Shown here: positions 33,004 through 42,342 of the stretch, in pieces
How the letters are laid out: every line of letters begins with the position of its first letter
Position numbering within the stretch: the stretch's first letter is position 1
Assembly (NCBI GenBank): GCA_963716245.1
Contig: OY970300.1
Coordinates: 992,001 to 1,056,000, forward strand
Length of the DNA stretch: 64,000 bases
Direction: 5' to 3'
DNA from: VRUE01 sp963716245
Lineage (GTDB): Bacteria > Actinomycetota > Thermoleophilia > Solirubrobacterales > 70-9
Translations under genes and position numbers: made by a program
The notes under the pieces: model-generated
Told to the model about the DNA's origin: nothing
The model's input: the letters and a program-made list of their open reading frames with translations, nothing else
Database searches by the model: none

Positions 33004-35607
33004 ATGATGTCGGGCACGGTAGTGCCGCGGGAGAAGATCAAGCTGGAGGAGCCGCGGGGGGTCATCTCTCCGCCATGGGTCGAGCAGCCGCTCTATCAGT
33101 GCTCTCAGCACGTCGTCGTGCGGGGCTTCATCTCGCACGCCGAGGTTGAGGTGTTCGTGAACGGCTCGCCGGTCGCCGGCCTCAGCGACGCCGGACTCGA
33201 CGCGCCCAGCGGCGCCCCCATCGAACTGCCGTCCGAGCTGCGCGCGGGCGACACGGTGAGCGCCGTGCAGCGCTTTCAGGGGCCCGAGAGCGACCACTCG
33301 CTAGCGGTGGTCGTGCGCGACCACCGCGAGGACTACCCGGCCGGTATGCCGCCGCCGTTCATCGATCCGCAGCCGCTGTTCGAGTGCGGGTGCGCGACCG
33401 CCGTCAACGGCATCGTGCCCGGCTCGACGGTGACCGTCACCGCCGACGGCGCCCAGGTCGCCCGCTTCGGCGCTCCCGGACCGTGGGTGCTGACGGGTAT
33501 CGCGCCGCCATTCGAGCTCGGGCAGCAGGTCGTCGCCGTCGGCTCGCTGTGCGGTGAGGAGACGCCGCCTTCCGCGCCGGTGACGGCGCAGGCGCGGCCC
33601 CCTTCGCTACCGGCGCCGACGATCGACCCGCCGATCGCGGGCGCCGAGCTTGTCGTCGTGCGCGACCTGGTGCACGGGGCGACGTTCGAGATCAGCCGCA
33701 ACGGGACGGTCGAGGGTTCCTGGGGCTCGCCCGGCGACGCCTGTCATGTCGTCGTCGCCCCGCTCGATGAGGGCGACGTGCTGACCGTCTGGCAGCGGCT
33801 CTGCCCTGGAGACCCGACGAGCCCCGAGGGCAGCACCACCGTGCAGCCGTGCTCGGCGCTCGGTGCGCCCGACGTGGCGCCCGTGGAGGCCGGCGACGAA
33901 GTGGTCCGGCTGCTCGACTTCGTCCCAGGGACCCGCGTCAAAGTCTTCCTCAGCGGCGTCAAGCGCGGCGACGGGAGCGGGCCCGTCGTGCGGCTCTCGC
34001 GCAAAGTCCGCCTCGGCGAGACGATCCACCTCCTGCAGGAGGTGGGCCCCTGCGTCTCGCAGTGGGTCCGCGAGCTCAAGGTGCGGTGCGTCGCGCCGCC
34101 GATCGGCGAGGACCCGACCGGTCCGCGGCGCACGGCCGTTGGGCGCCGCGAGTACGACGGCGGGACGTTCGAGGTCGACGGGACCCCGTACCCGATCCGC
34201 GGCACGGTCTACTACCCCGCCGAGCGCGACGGAGACAGCCAGCCGTTCAACGCCGCCCTGCTCGCGGCGCAGGGCCCGAGGCCGATCGTCTTCATGGCAC
34301 ACGGCAACCACGCAATATTCCGCTCCCCCTCGGACCCGCTCGTGGAGGAATGCGACCCCGTCAGCGGCTTCGTCGAGATCCCCAACCACGAGGGATACGA
34401 CTACTTCCAGCGGCAGCTCGCGGGCCTGGGGATCGTCGCGGTGTCGGTGTACTCCAACCCGACCAACTGCAAAGGCGGGCCGACGAACATCCCGCACCGC
34501 GCGGCACTGATCCAGGCCTCGATCCGCCACTTCGCCGATCTCACGGCCGGCAGCGGGACGTTCGCCGGCGCGATCGACCTCGACCGCATCGGCCTGATGG
34601 GCCACTCGCGCGGCGGTGAGGCGGTCGTCCTGCTGCCCGAGGTCCTCGACGTCCCGGACGCGCAGATCCGCTCGGTCCTCTCGCTGGCACCGACCGACTC
34701 GGGTGCCTCCAGCGGCGAGCCGCGGGGATACGCGCTGCTAACGATCCTCCCGGCCGCCGACGGCGACTTGAAGCGCAACGAAGGCGCCCACTTCTACGAC
34801 GGCGCCGAGCCCGCGCCGTTCAAGTGCCAGCTCTACGTCGATGGCGCCAACCACAACTACTTCAACCGGCAGTGGCCCAAAGACGAGGGGATCGGGCCCG
34901 GCCGCCTCTCGCGCGCCCAGCACGAGGGGATCTTGTCGGCCTATGGCTGCGCGCTGTTCCGCGCGACGCTGCTGGGGCACGACACCGCCGGCTACCTGAC
35001 CGGGCGTAAAATCCCCGCGGGCGTCGTCACCGAGCAGGTCCACCTCTCGGCGCTCCTGCGGGACCAGGAGATGGTCGACGACCACGAGCAGGGCAACGGC
35101 ATCGAGCACAACTCGCTCGGCGAGCCCACGCACCAGATCTCGCTGCACGCCGAGGAGTTCCCATTCCTGCAGAGCGGCGCCGCCTTCAACGGCACGTTCT
35201 TCGGCAGGACGACCGGCATGGTCGCCGAGAGCTCGGAGCCCGGCGGCGAGTTTCGCACGCAGCTGATCGGGACCAACGACCTGTCCGAGCGGGAGGTGTG
35301 GATCCGCGCCGCCGAGGTGCTGACCGGCCTGCCGAAAGGCGCGACCGGCTTCGAGCTGGGGCTGGAGGACGCCAACGGCCTCGTCGCCTGGGTCGACTCC
35401 GACGCCGTCGGCGGCGTGCCGCGCCCCTACCGACGCCGTGACAGCTTCGAGAAGACGATGCCGAGCACGCTACGGTTCAGAGCACAATGCTTCAGCAGGA
35501 ACAGCGACCTGTCGCTGGGAGAGATCGTGGCGATCCGCCTGCGCCTCAACCGCCAGGTGCCGCACCCGCTCGCATTCGACGACCTGCAGCTGGTCGACCC
35601 CACTTGA
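33004..35607 (+). CDS. Large alpha/beta-hydrolase with N-terminal beta-domains (cargo)
   Basis: 867 residues from ATG 33004 (a second ATG follows at once) behind 'GAACGAGGAGACCC'. Residues 1-380 hold at least three repeats with 'VVRG/VVRD', 'VEVFVNG' and 'GDTVSAVQ/GDVLTVWQR', probably small beta-sandwiches. Residues about 390-680 are an alpha/beta-hydrolase with 'PIVFMAHGNH' (oxyanion side) and the nucleophile elbow 'GHSRGGEA'. The last 180 residues look like a beta-jelly-roll. No signal peptide is evident. Family resemblance is to dienelactone/cutinase-like hydrolases; substrate unknown. It has no link to conjugation and separates the transfer genes. Confidence 0.7.
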   Translation: MMSGTVVPREKIKLEEPRGVISPPWVEQPLYQCSQHVVVRGFISHAEVEVFVNGSPVAGLSDAGLDAPSGAPIELPSELRAGDTVSAVQRFQGPESDHSLAVVVRDHREDYPAGMPPPFIDPQPLFECGCATAVNGIVPGSTVTVTADGAQVARFGAPGPWVLTGIAPPFELGQQVVAVGSLCGEETPPSAPVTAQARPPSLPAPTIDPPIAGAELVVVRDLVHGATFEISRNGTVEGSWGSPGDACHVVVAPLDEGDVLTVWQRLCPGDPTSPEGSTTVQPCSALGAPDVAPVEAGDEVVRLLDFVPGTRVKVFLSGVKRGDGSGPVVRLSRKVRLGETIHLLQEVGPCVSQWVRELKVRCVAPPIGEDPTGPRRTAVGRREYDGGTFEVDGTPYPIRGTVYYPAERDGDSQPFNAALLAAQGPRPIVFMAHGNHAIFRSPSDPLVEECDPVSGFVEIPNHEGYDYFQRQLAGLGIVAVSVYSNPTNCKGGPTNIPHRAALIQASIRHFADLTAGSGTFAGAIDLDRIGLMGHSRGGEAVVLLPEVLDVPDAQIRSVLSLAPTDSGASSGEPRGYALLTILPAADGDLKRNEGAHFYDGAEPAPFKCQLYVDGANHNYFNRQWPKDEGIGPGRLSRAQHEGILSAYGCALFRATLLGHDTAGYLTGRKIPAGVVTEQVHLSALLRDQEMVDDHEQGNGIEHNSLGEPTHQISLHAEEFPFLQSGAAFNGTFFGRTTGMVAESSEPGGEFRTQLIGTNDLSEREVWIRAAEVLTGLPKGATGFELGLEDANGLVAWVDSDAVGGVPRPYRRRDSFEKTMPSTLRFRAQCFSRNSDLSLGEIVAIRLRLNRQVPHPLAFDDLQLVDPT

Positions 35608-35610
35608 GCC

Positions 35611-36012
35611 ATGACTGACCCGTTCGAAGGAATCCCACAGCCGCACGCCTCGCAGGCCGACCCGTGGCCGCTGCCGCGCATCGTCGACGTCGAGATCGCG
35701 CTTCAGGACTACGACGCGCCGCGGGTTACGTACCGCCGGCGGGAGCGGGTCGAGCACCGGCAGGCGGTCGAGATCGTGCTGACGACGAGCAGCCCGATCC
35801 CGGCCCGAGCACTGTCACCGGTCCTGTATGTGGGCGACGAGCCAGTCGAGGAGTGGGAGACGATAGGGCCCAAGCGCTACCGCTTCTACGCGTTCGATCC
35901 CGAGCGGCTGCAGGACGACGCGCCGCTCGCGATTGGCTGGCCCGACGACGAGGAGTCCCGCCGCGAGGCCGAGCAGCACTACCGGCTGCGTCGTCCAGAG
36001 GGGACCGTCTGA
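35611..36012 (+). CDS. Hypothetical protein
   Basis: 133 residues from ATG 35611, three bases after the hydrolase stop. Beta-rich middle ('RQAVEIVLTTSSPIPARALSPVLYVGDEPVEEWETIG') followed by 'FYAFDPERL'. No family recognised. Proximity suggests co-expression with the hydrolase. Confidence 0.6.
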   Translation: MTDPFEGIPQPHASQADPWPLPRIVDVEIALQDYDAPRVTYRRRERVEHRQAVEIVLTTSSPIPARALSPVLYVGDEPVEEWETIGPKRYRFYAFDPERLQDDAPLAIGWPDDEESRREAEQHYRLRRPEGTV

Positions 36013-36080
36013 GTGACCACCGACGGGCGCCGGCCAGGCCGGCGCGCCCAGCCGAACCCGCAGCGTGCGCAGCTAGTTCG

Positions 36081-36599
36081 CTGACGGCAGACGAACCCAT
36101 CCGGCTCGCCCCTCCCGACTCCGACTGGCCGGAGCGATTCGCGCAGGAGCGTGTGGCGTTGGAGGAGGTCATCGGCGAGTGGACCCCCGGCGGCATCCAT
36201 CACGTCGGCAGCACGGCGGTCCCGGAACTCGAAGCCAAGCCGATCATCGACATCCTCGTCGGCGTACCCAATCTCGAGGCAGCCCGCGCTTGCTTCGAGC
36301 CCCTTGCCGGTCTCGGTTATCTCTACGCGCCTTACCTGCCTGAGGAGATGCACTGGTTCTGCAAGCCGCATCCGGCTCGGCGCACCCATCACTTGCACCT
36401 CGTCCCTACGGGCTCTCGGCGTTATCACGATGAGCTGGCTTTTCGCGATCGACTCCGAGCCGATCCGCAGATCGCCAGTCACTATGCGGCGCTGAAGCGT
36501 GAGCTCGCCGAGCGGCACCGAAACGACCGCGACGCATACACCGAGGCCAAGAGCGCTTTCGTTAAGGCGACCCTCCGCGGAGAATCGGCAGCTCGGTAA
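36081..36599 (+). CDS. GrpB/UPF0157 family protein, start uncertain (no standard start codon)
   Basis: About 172 residues. 'DWPERFAQERVALEEVIG', 'IHHVGSTAVPELEAKPIIDILVGV', 'YHDELAFRDRLRADP' and 'YAALKRELAERH' are characteristic of the GrpB nucleotidyltransferase-like family. No ATG, GTG or TTG exists in frame near the expected N-terminus. CTG at 36081 is the best placed; otherwise the frame runs back through the preceding gene. So it may start at CTG, or a short sequence change has removed the start. The role of GrpB proteins is not settled. Confidence 0.75.
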   Translation: MTADEPIRLAPPDSDWPERFAQERVALEEVIGEWTPGGIHHVGSTAVPELEAKPIIDILVGVPNLEAARACFEPLAGLGYLYAPYLPEEMHWFCKPHPARRTHHLHLVPTGSRRYHDELAFRDRLRADPQIASHYAALKRELAERHRNDRDAYTEAKSAFVKATLRGESAAR

Positions 36600-36793
36600 T
36601 CGTCTGGCTTCCTCTTATCTGACCAGATTGCATTCCGCAACCTGAATCGCCTTGATCCGGAATTGGCTCGAGGTAGCTGAGCCCGAATCGGACCCGGTGG
36701 CGCTGGGTCGCGCCCGCCCGTGTAAGGGGTGGAGCCGATCCCAAGACGGTCGGACTTGAGCATGACCCTGAAAGCCGAGCGGGAGTAAACCTG

Positions 36794-39700
36794 ATGGGAG
36801 CAATGCGTTGGAGTGGCTGGCTTGTGCCGGTCGTCATCGCCTTCGCTGTTGCCGCTCTCGGCGTGATGGCGCTGCACCGGCCGCTATCCAACGTGCCGGC
36901 GCCGGACCACCAAGCACGGGTCGCGGCAGAAGCCAGCAGGGATCCAGGGGCTCGATTCGCCCAGCCGGCGCCGATCGGCGCAGCGCGCCTCGACGACTTG
37001 GGGCCAAGCAGAGCACGAGGCACTGGCGAGGCTGACGACATCGACCCTGGCTTGGCGAGATTCGCCCAGGCTCTCGGAGCAGCCTGGTCCCTCTTCTGCT
37101 GGCCCATCTTGCTAGTCCTCGCCGCCGCTCTCGCTATCTGTGCGAATCGGATGATCGAGCGCCGCGGACGCTCGATGCAGCGATTCCTGATCACCCCGGG
37201 ACGTTCCTCCGAGGCTTCGCCCGCACAGGTCGCCGGGCTGGTCGAGGCTCTCGGAAGCGTGACGCGGGAGCGCTGGTGGGTGCGGCTGTGGAGGGGTGTC
37301 CCACCGGTCGCGACCCTGGAGCTGATTGCCGGTGTGCATCCGAGCGGAACGCGCGAGCAGCGCCTTGGGATTGCTGTTCCGGGGGGGAAGGGTCAGGTCG
37401 AGGCGCTCCGCGGGGTCCTGGTCAGCCGCTATCCGGACGCGACCTTGACTCCGCTCAGCGAGACGGCGGCGGATGCCCTTCGTCCCTGGCTGCGGGAGGT
37501 CGTCCGCCTGAAGAAGGCGAAGCCGTTCGCTAGGGCTCTGGATCGGCCCTTGGAGCGCAGCCTCTTGAGCATCGAGCCATACCAAGAGGCACCGATCGAC
37601 GGTCTGCTCTCCGTGATGGCCGAGGTAGGGGAGCGTGTCTTGGTCCAGATCACCGTCTCGCCGGTCCCGAACCACTTTCAGCGAGCTGCGCGCGGTATCG
37701 CTGTGCAGCAGCGCAGGCCGGCCCGCGAGGCGCCGGCCCCTGACGCCGTGCAGCAGCGCGAGGAGCGCTCGTCCACTGATGTCGTGGTCTTCCGTTCACT
37801 CTCTTTCTGCGAGATCCGGGTAGGCGCGGAGTCCTACCGGGCGGCTCGCCATGTCGCGGGCGCGATCGAGGGACACGCCGAGGGAGGCGAGAACCACCTG
37901 CGCCAGCGTCGGCCGCTGCTTCGCCGCCGCCTCTACGTCGAGCGCATGGTGCGGGCAGAGTCGAACCCGATCCCCTCCTGGTGGCGCGGTGTCTATTCCA
38001 GCTTGGAGATCGCCGGTCTCTGGCATATCCCGACCGCTTTCGCCAAGAACGTCGCGATCGAGCGCTCAAACGTTCCGCAGCTGGCGACTCCTCCAGAGGT
38101 GCTGCGGCTGAACGACGCGCGCAAAGCGATCGCGATGGACCTGCGCGGCAACTACGTCGGAATCCGGGGTGAGGACTTCAAGTTCGGGGTTCAGGTCTCG
38201 GGGGTCCAGGGCGGTGGCAAGACCTCGATCCTCGCCAAGATCGCCGAGGTTCGCGCACGAGAGCCAAACACGGCCGTGATCGTGCTCGACCCGAAGGGTG
38301 ACCTCGCCGAGGCGGCCGCGGCGCTGATGCCGAGCTGGCGAACGGTGCGCGTGCTCGACGTCGCCCGGCCGCTTTTCGGGATGGCGCTGCGGACGCCAGG
38401 TCGCGATCTCCAGGCAGAGGCCGCGATCTTCTCGGAAGCGATGGTCGACGTCTCTCGCACCGAGGAGGGAGACAGTCAGGCGTTGAACTCCTCCCAGCGG
38501 TATTTCAAGATGGCACGGGGGGCGACCCTCGCCCTCGAGGAGGACCCGACCTTCTGGCACACGCTTCGCTGGCTCGCGCCGGATGAGTCGGCAGCGGAAT
38601 GGCGGGCCGAGAAGATCGCCAAGCTCGCCGGCGATCCTCAGTGGCACGCAGTCTGGGATCACTTCGCCCGGGTCTTGCCTACGCAGCTCGCGAAGTCACC
38701 GGCACAGTTCCTCGCGCGTCTAGAGGCCCCCTACAACAAGATCCAGACTCTGCTCGGAGACGAGCGACTGAACACCGTCCTGCACCACCCGGTCACGGTC
38801 AGCTTCGACGAGGTGATCCGCAGGCGCGAGGTTCTGATCGTCGCCGCCCGGGTTCCCGATCATCCCGACGGGGCCGTTCTCCTCAAGTTCTTCATCCAGC
38901 TGATCCATCGCTCGATCATGGCCCAGCAGAAGCTGCCGGAGGACGAGCGCGCCCGGGTCGCGGTGATCGGGGACGACGCTGGCAATCTCTTCTCGCCGAC
39001 CATCGCCAAGATGATGGAGGACGATCGCGCCGCAGGGCTCGACTTTGCCGTGGGCTGGCAGCACGGCGGGCAGATGACGCCCGAGCTTGCCCAGGCGATC
39101 GACGCGCTGTGCAGCTCGCGGTTCTACCTGCGCTCATCGGAGGTGGATGCAGAAAGTGCGATCAACCGCCTCAACCCGTCTTACATGGCGCACCGCAAGG
39201 GCGACCTCGGCGAGCTGAAGCGGACCCGCGTCGAGGTCAACCAGCTAACGGGTCTCGACATCAACCACGCGATAGCCGTCCTGCAGGCAGGGAAAACGCT
39301 CTCCAACTCCTTCACCGTCGTCACGATCCCATGGGAGCGCGACCCGAAGAAGCTGGCCGAGTTCGAGGAGCGGGTTCGGGGGGAAGGGGGCTATGACCCG
39401 GAAGTGATCGCTCCGCCTCGCGAGCTCACCGGGCGTGGCGACAACGAGGATCTCAACGACGTCGGGGGAGAAGAGGACCGCGCGGGTGCGGCCGGTGCCG
39501 AGGCGCCTGGGCGGGATCTCTCCCCGACAGAGAATAAGACCGAAGAGCCTTCGGCTGAGGGTGCGGGTCCAGCCAAGCCCCGTCGGCAGGAGAGACAGCC
39601 GAAAGCCAGGGCGCCGCAGGGCGAGAGCCGGGGCCAGGCGGTTCGTCGTGGTCGTCGCGAGGCGGAGGTGGCGGCGCTTGGCTCTCCGACTGACAAGCCG

Positions 39701-40849
39701 CTCAGCGAGGGCTACCAGGAAGTGGAGCTGCTCAGGGACAAGGCGGCGAGCATCACCTGGGAGAAATCGAAAGCCGAGCCACCACAGCTCAGACACAACG
39801 CCATCAATGCCGAGCAGCGTTCGATTCTCGAGGCCCTGTATGAGCTGCGGGTGTTGAGTGCCGGGCAGATCCAGCGCGAGTTCATGATGTCCTCGGGTGA
39901 GCGGCAGGTTCGGCGCGAGCTCTCCCTGCTGATACGCCAGCGGATGATCAAACGAGCGGAGATCGGCTTGCGCCAGGCCCGCGGCCGCGGCAAGCGCTTC
40001 TACGTTCTCGACACGGCGGGCTTCGAGCTGTTGAAGGATGCCGCTGACCATGAGGCGACGGGAGCCTGGCGGGCCCCCGAGCTACACAGTGCCCAGCATG
40101 TCGTCCACGACCTAGCCCGAAACGAGTGGCTCTTCGGCTTCCGCTCGCTCGCCCCTCGTCACGTCGCTGCCTGGCATGGCCCGCGCTCGGGAAAGATCGA
40201 GGTGCCTCTGATCAAGGAGCGTCGAGAGGCTCCTCGGCGCATGATGCCGAACGATCTGCAGGAGAACGCGCCGATCGACTTCGGTGCCTCCGAGTTCGGC
40301 AACGTGGTCCCCGACCTGACCCTCGAGCTGCTCTTGACCAAGCCCGGCGGGGAGAAGGTGAAGACGGACCTGCTGGTCGAGATCGAGTGGGGCAACAATG
40401 ACGAGACCGTCCGTCGCAAGGCCCTCGACTACGACGGCTTCCTCACCGGCTGGTGGCAGGCGCACCCCCGTTACAAAGATCTCGGGCGGCCGCCAATCCT
40501 CTTCTTCGTGGTCCCCGACCTACAGCGGGCAAACCGCTTCATCGAGATCTTGGACGAGACCCTGGCGAGCCATCTGATCGGGCCTGCCCGAACGCAGACC
40601 CGAGAGCAGCGCGAGCGCAGCGTGACGCCGACTCCGAGCAAGCTCTACCTCGGACGCCGCAACATCTTCGTTGCCGTCGCTCGAGATATTCACCAGCGCA
40701 CTCTGAGGGCGTGGAGGGTGCCGGCCGAGCTACCCGGCGATCGGATCCGAAGTGCTCGAAACGCGAAGGAGAGGCGTAGTGCCGGGCGGCCGATCCCCAG
40801 GTCGTTCATGTTGATCGAGCCCCGGGATCAGGTCGATCCTGCGACCTAG
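36794..40849 (+). CDS. VirD4/TraG-type coupling ATPase fused to a replication-relaxation domain
   Basis: 1351 residues from ATG 36794. Two N-terminal helices (about 5-27 and 95-115) anchor it. Walker A 'GVQGGGKT' lies at residues 470-477, a Walker B-like 'VIGDDAGNLF' near 726, with 'LDPKGDLAE' between, as in conjugative coupling ATPases. A charged linker (about 880-990) leads to a winged helix ('EQRSILEALYELRVLSAGQIQ', about 1005) and then 'VVPDLTLEL' (about 1172) and 'LLVEIEWGN' with a nearby Lys ('RRKALDYDGF'). This matches the Replic_Relax family, which has a PD-(D/E)XK-like core. Coupling proteins normally bind a separate relaxase; here a DNA-processing domain is covalently joined. Confidence 0.82.
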   Translation: MGAMRWSGWLVPVVIAFAVAALGVMALHRPLSNVPAPDHQARVAAEASRDPGARFAQPAPIGAARLDDLGPSRARGTGEADDIDPGLARFAQALGAAWSLFCWPILLVLAAALAICANRMIERRGRSMQRFLITPGRSSEASPAQVAGLVEALGSVTRERWWVRLWRGVPPVATLELIAGVHPSGTREQRLGIAVPGGKGQVEALRGVLVSRYPDATLTPLSETAADALRPWLREVVRLKKAKPFARALDRPLERSLLSIEPYQEAPIDGLLSVMAEVGERVLVQITVSPVPNHFQRAARGIAVQQRRPAREAPAPDAVQQREERSSTDVVVFRSLSFCEIRVGAESYRAARHVAGAIEGHAEGGENHLRQRRPLLRRRLYVERMVRAESNPIPSWWRGVYSSLEIAGLWHIPTAFAKNVAIERSNVPQLATPPEVLRLNDARKAIAMDLRGNYVGIRGEDFKFGVQVSGVQGGGKTSILAKIAEVRAREPNTAVIVLDPKGDLAEAAAALMPSWRTVRVLDVARPLFGMALRTPGRDLQAEAAIFSEAMVDVSRTEEGDSQALNSSQRYFKMARGATLALEEDPTFWHTLRWLAPDESAAEWRAEKIAKLAGDPQWHAVWDHFARVLPTQLAKSPAQFLARLEAPYNKIQTLLGDERLNTVLHHPVTVSFDEVIRRREVLIVAARVPDHPDGAVLLKFFIQLIHRSIMAQQKLPEDERARVAVIGDDAGNLFSPTIAKMMEDDRAAGLDFAVGWQHGGQMTPELAQAIDALCSSRFYLRSSEVDAESAINRLNPSYMAHRKGDLGELKRTRVEVNQLTGLDINHAIAVLQAGKTLSNSFTVVTIPWERDPKKLAEFEERVRGEGGYDPEVIAPPRELTGRGDNEDLNDVGGEEDRAGAAGAEAPGRDLSPTENKTEEPSAEGAGPAKPRRQERQPKARAPQGESRGQAVRRGRREAEVAALGSPTDKPLSEGYQEVELLRDKAASITWEKSKAEPPQLRHNAINAEQRSILEALYELRVLSAGQIQREFMMSSGERQVRRELSLLIRQRMIKRAEIGLRQARGRGKRFYVLDTAGFELLKDAADHEATGAWRAPELHSAQHVVHDLARNEWLFGFRSLAPRHVAAWHGPRSGKIEVPLIKERREAPRRMMPNDLQENAPIDFGASEFGNVVPDLTLELLLTKPGGEKVKTDLLVEIEWGNNDETVRRKALDYDGFLTGWWQAHPRYKDLGRPPILFFVVPDLQRANRFIEILDETLASHLIGPARTQTREQRERSVTPTPSKLYLGRRNIFVAVARDIHQRTLRAWRVPAELPGDRIRSARNAKERRSAGRPIPRSFMLIEPRDQVDPAT

Positions 40850-40945
40850 ATTTTGCTTGTGAGCGTTCATCTCGAGCGCGCGGAGTTCTGCGTGCGCTTT
40901 GCTGATCGAGTCGGAATTACCGGAGATTCCGGGATCGTCGTTGCC

Positions 40946-41542
40946 ATGCCGTCATCTGCGGCTCCTACCGTGGATCGGATGAACACAGCGCAAGTAGCCG
41001 GCCACAGCGTCCGTCAGACATCCCGGCGCCTCTTCGGAGGGGCGCTGTTGAGCACTGCCCTTTCGGTGGCGCTCCTCGCCGTAGGGCTCATCCTCGGCGA
41101 GCTTGGGGCGCGGGAAGCAGGGGCACTCTTCATCGTCATCGGGCTCTTGTTTGCATGGGATGCGTGGCGTCGAGGGCGCGCGGGCCAGCGCTACAAGGTC
41201 GGGGCGATCGCAGAGGAGCGGGTCGGTTCGCGGCTGTGGAAGCTGGAGGAGCTTGGCTGGCTCGTCGAGCACGACGTGCAGAAGGGCGGTGGCGGAAACA
41301 TCGATCATGTTGTCCAGTTGCCCGCGGTCACGTTCGTGATCGAGACCAAGGCAGGAGGGGGGCGTTGGGATCTCGCTCAGGCCCTCCGGCACGCCCAGTG
41401 GGCAGCCCGTCGCTATGGAGGCCAGCGCACCGTCATTCCAGTGCTCTGCCTGCAGCGCTCCAAGCAGCGCCCCGAATTGGTCGACGGCGTCTACAGGGTC
41501 GGCGCCTGCCATCTGGTCGACTTCATGCTCGACAGGGGCTGA
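40946..41542 (+). CDS. NERD-domain membrane protein
   Basis: 198 residues from ATG 40946 (ATG 40979 and TTG 40853 are in-frame alternatives, none with a clear ribosome binding site). Two helices ('LLSTALSVALLAVGLILGEL' and 'GALFIVIGLLFAWDAW') precede a NERD domain: 'GAIAEERVGSRLWKL', 'GNIDHVVQLPAVTFVIETKAGGG' with Asp and ExK, then 'QALRHAQWAARRYG'. NERD domains are predicted PD-(D/E)XK-related nucleases. It follows the coupling fusion, so a role in DNA processing during transfer is plausible. Confidence 0.75.
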   Translation: MPSSAAPTVDRMNTAQVAGHSVRQTSRRLFGGALLSTALSVALLAVGLILGELGAREAGALFIVIGLLFAWDAWRRGRAGQRYKVGAIAEERVGSRLWKLEELGWLVEHDVQKGGGGNIDHVVQLPAVTFVIETKAGGGRWDLAQALRHAQWAARRYGGQRTVIPVLCLQRSKQRPELVDGVYRVGACHLVDFMLDRG

Positions 41543-41547
41543 GGCCG

Positions 41548-42315
41548 ATGGCGGGTGGCCACTCGCTGAACATCAAGCAGGGACCTGGGCCTCGCACCCC
41601 GTCGCATCCCGCCCGAGTTCGCGCCGGCCAGCTGTTCTTTCCGCGGCGGGGCGCTCAACGATTGCGGCTCACCGTCAAGAGCATCGACGGCGAGTGGGTC
41701 CGTGTCGCCCGTGAGGACGGGTCCGAGGGGAACGTAGCGCTCGATCAGTTGCTTGCCCGCGACGGGGCGGGCAACGGGGTCAACTATCGCTTTCACGGTT
41801 GGAAGCGCCTGCCGCGCGGATACCGCACCGAGATGATCGTGGCCTCGGTGTCCGTAGAGGACGCCCGGTGCATGCTGGTGCTGCCCGAGTGGGACCCGAA
41901 CGTCGAAATCGTGGAGCCGCTGTCAACGCTGCCCGTGGACCTGCGCAAGGCCGGCGCGAGCGGATCTTGCCGGGCTGACCTGACTTCTCAGAGCGCTGCC
42001 GGCCTCAGCATCCACGCCAGCAGCACTTCGAAGGTCAGGGGGCTGTCTCGAAAGGCAGGCGGACAGCATCCCGACATCCTGGCCGAGGGTCAGGAATATC
42101 GACGTCGATCCGATCGCAAGAAGTTCCGCCTGCTGGATGTCGATCCGGGTTCACCGAAGGTGCCTGCGTGGAGTGGCACTCGAGTCGTTCGCCTCGACGC
42201 GGCTAGAGTTCTCGCGGTTCGCCCTGACGGTGAGGGGAAGCATTACGAGTATGTCGGCGGCGGCGTAGCGGCAACGCGGCGGCGGCGCAGCCAGCGCGGC
42301 CGCCGCTCTCGCTGA
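41548..42315 (+). CDS. Hypothetical protein, basic
   Basis: 255 residues from ATG 41548, five bases after the NERD stop. It has two similar beta-rich segments, 'VRAGQLFFPRRGAQRLRLTVKSIDGEWVRV' and 'LAEGQEYRRRSDRKKFRLLDVDPG', each starting with a G-x-x-F/Y-x-x-R pattern, and ends in an Arg-rich tail. It could be a nucleic-acid-binding protein. Not recognised. The ORF is open far upstream, but that portion lies inside the NERD gene. Confidence 0.6.
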   Translation: MAGGHSLNIKQGPGPRTPSHPARVRAGQLFFPRRGAQRLRLTVKSIDGEWVRVAREDGSEGNVALDQLLARDGAGNGVNYRFHGWKRLPRGYRTEMIVASVSVEDARCMLVLPEWDPNVEIVEPLSTLPVDLRKAGASGSCRADLTSQSAAGLSIHASSTSKVRGLSRKAGGQHPDILAEGQEYRRRSDRKKFRLLDVDPGSPKVPAWSGTRVVRLDAARVLAVRPDGEGKHYEYVGGGVAATRRRRSQRGRRSR

Positions 42316-42342
42316 GCTGAAGCAGAAGAAGCGCCGGGAGAT

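Noticed and set aside
36794..40849. FtsK/TcpA-type translocase
   Set aside because: The ATPase order and the N-terminal two-helix anchor fit VirD4/TraG-type better, and no FtsK gamma domain is visible; TcpA-like origin cannot be fully excluded.
41155..41547. N-terminal extension of the protein at 41548
   Set aside because: It is a shadow of the NERD gene in another frame.
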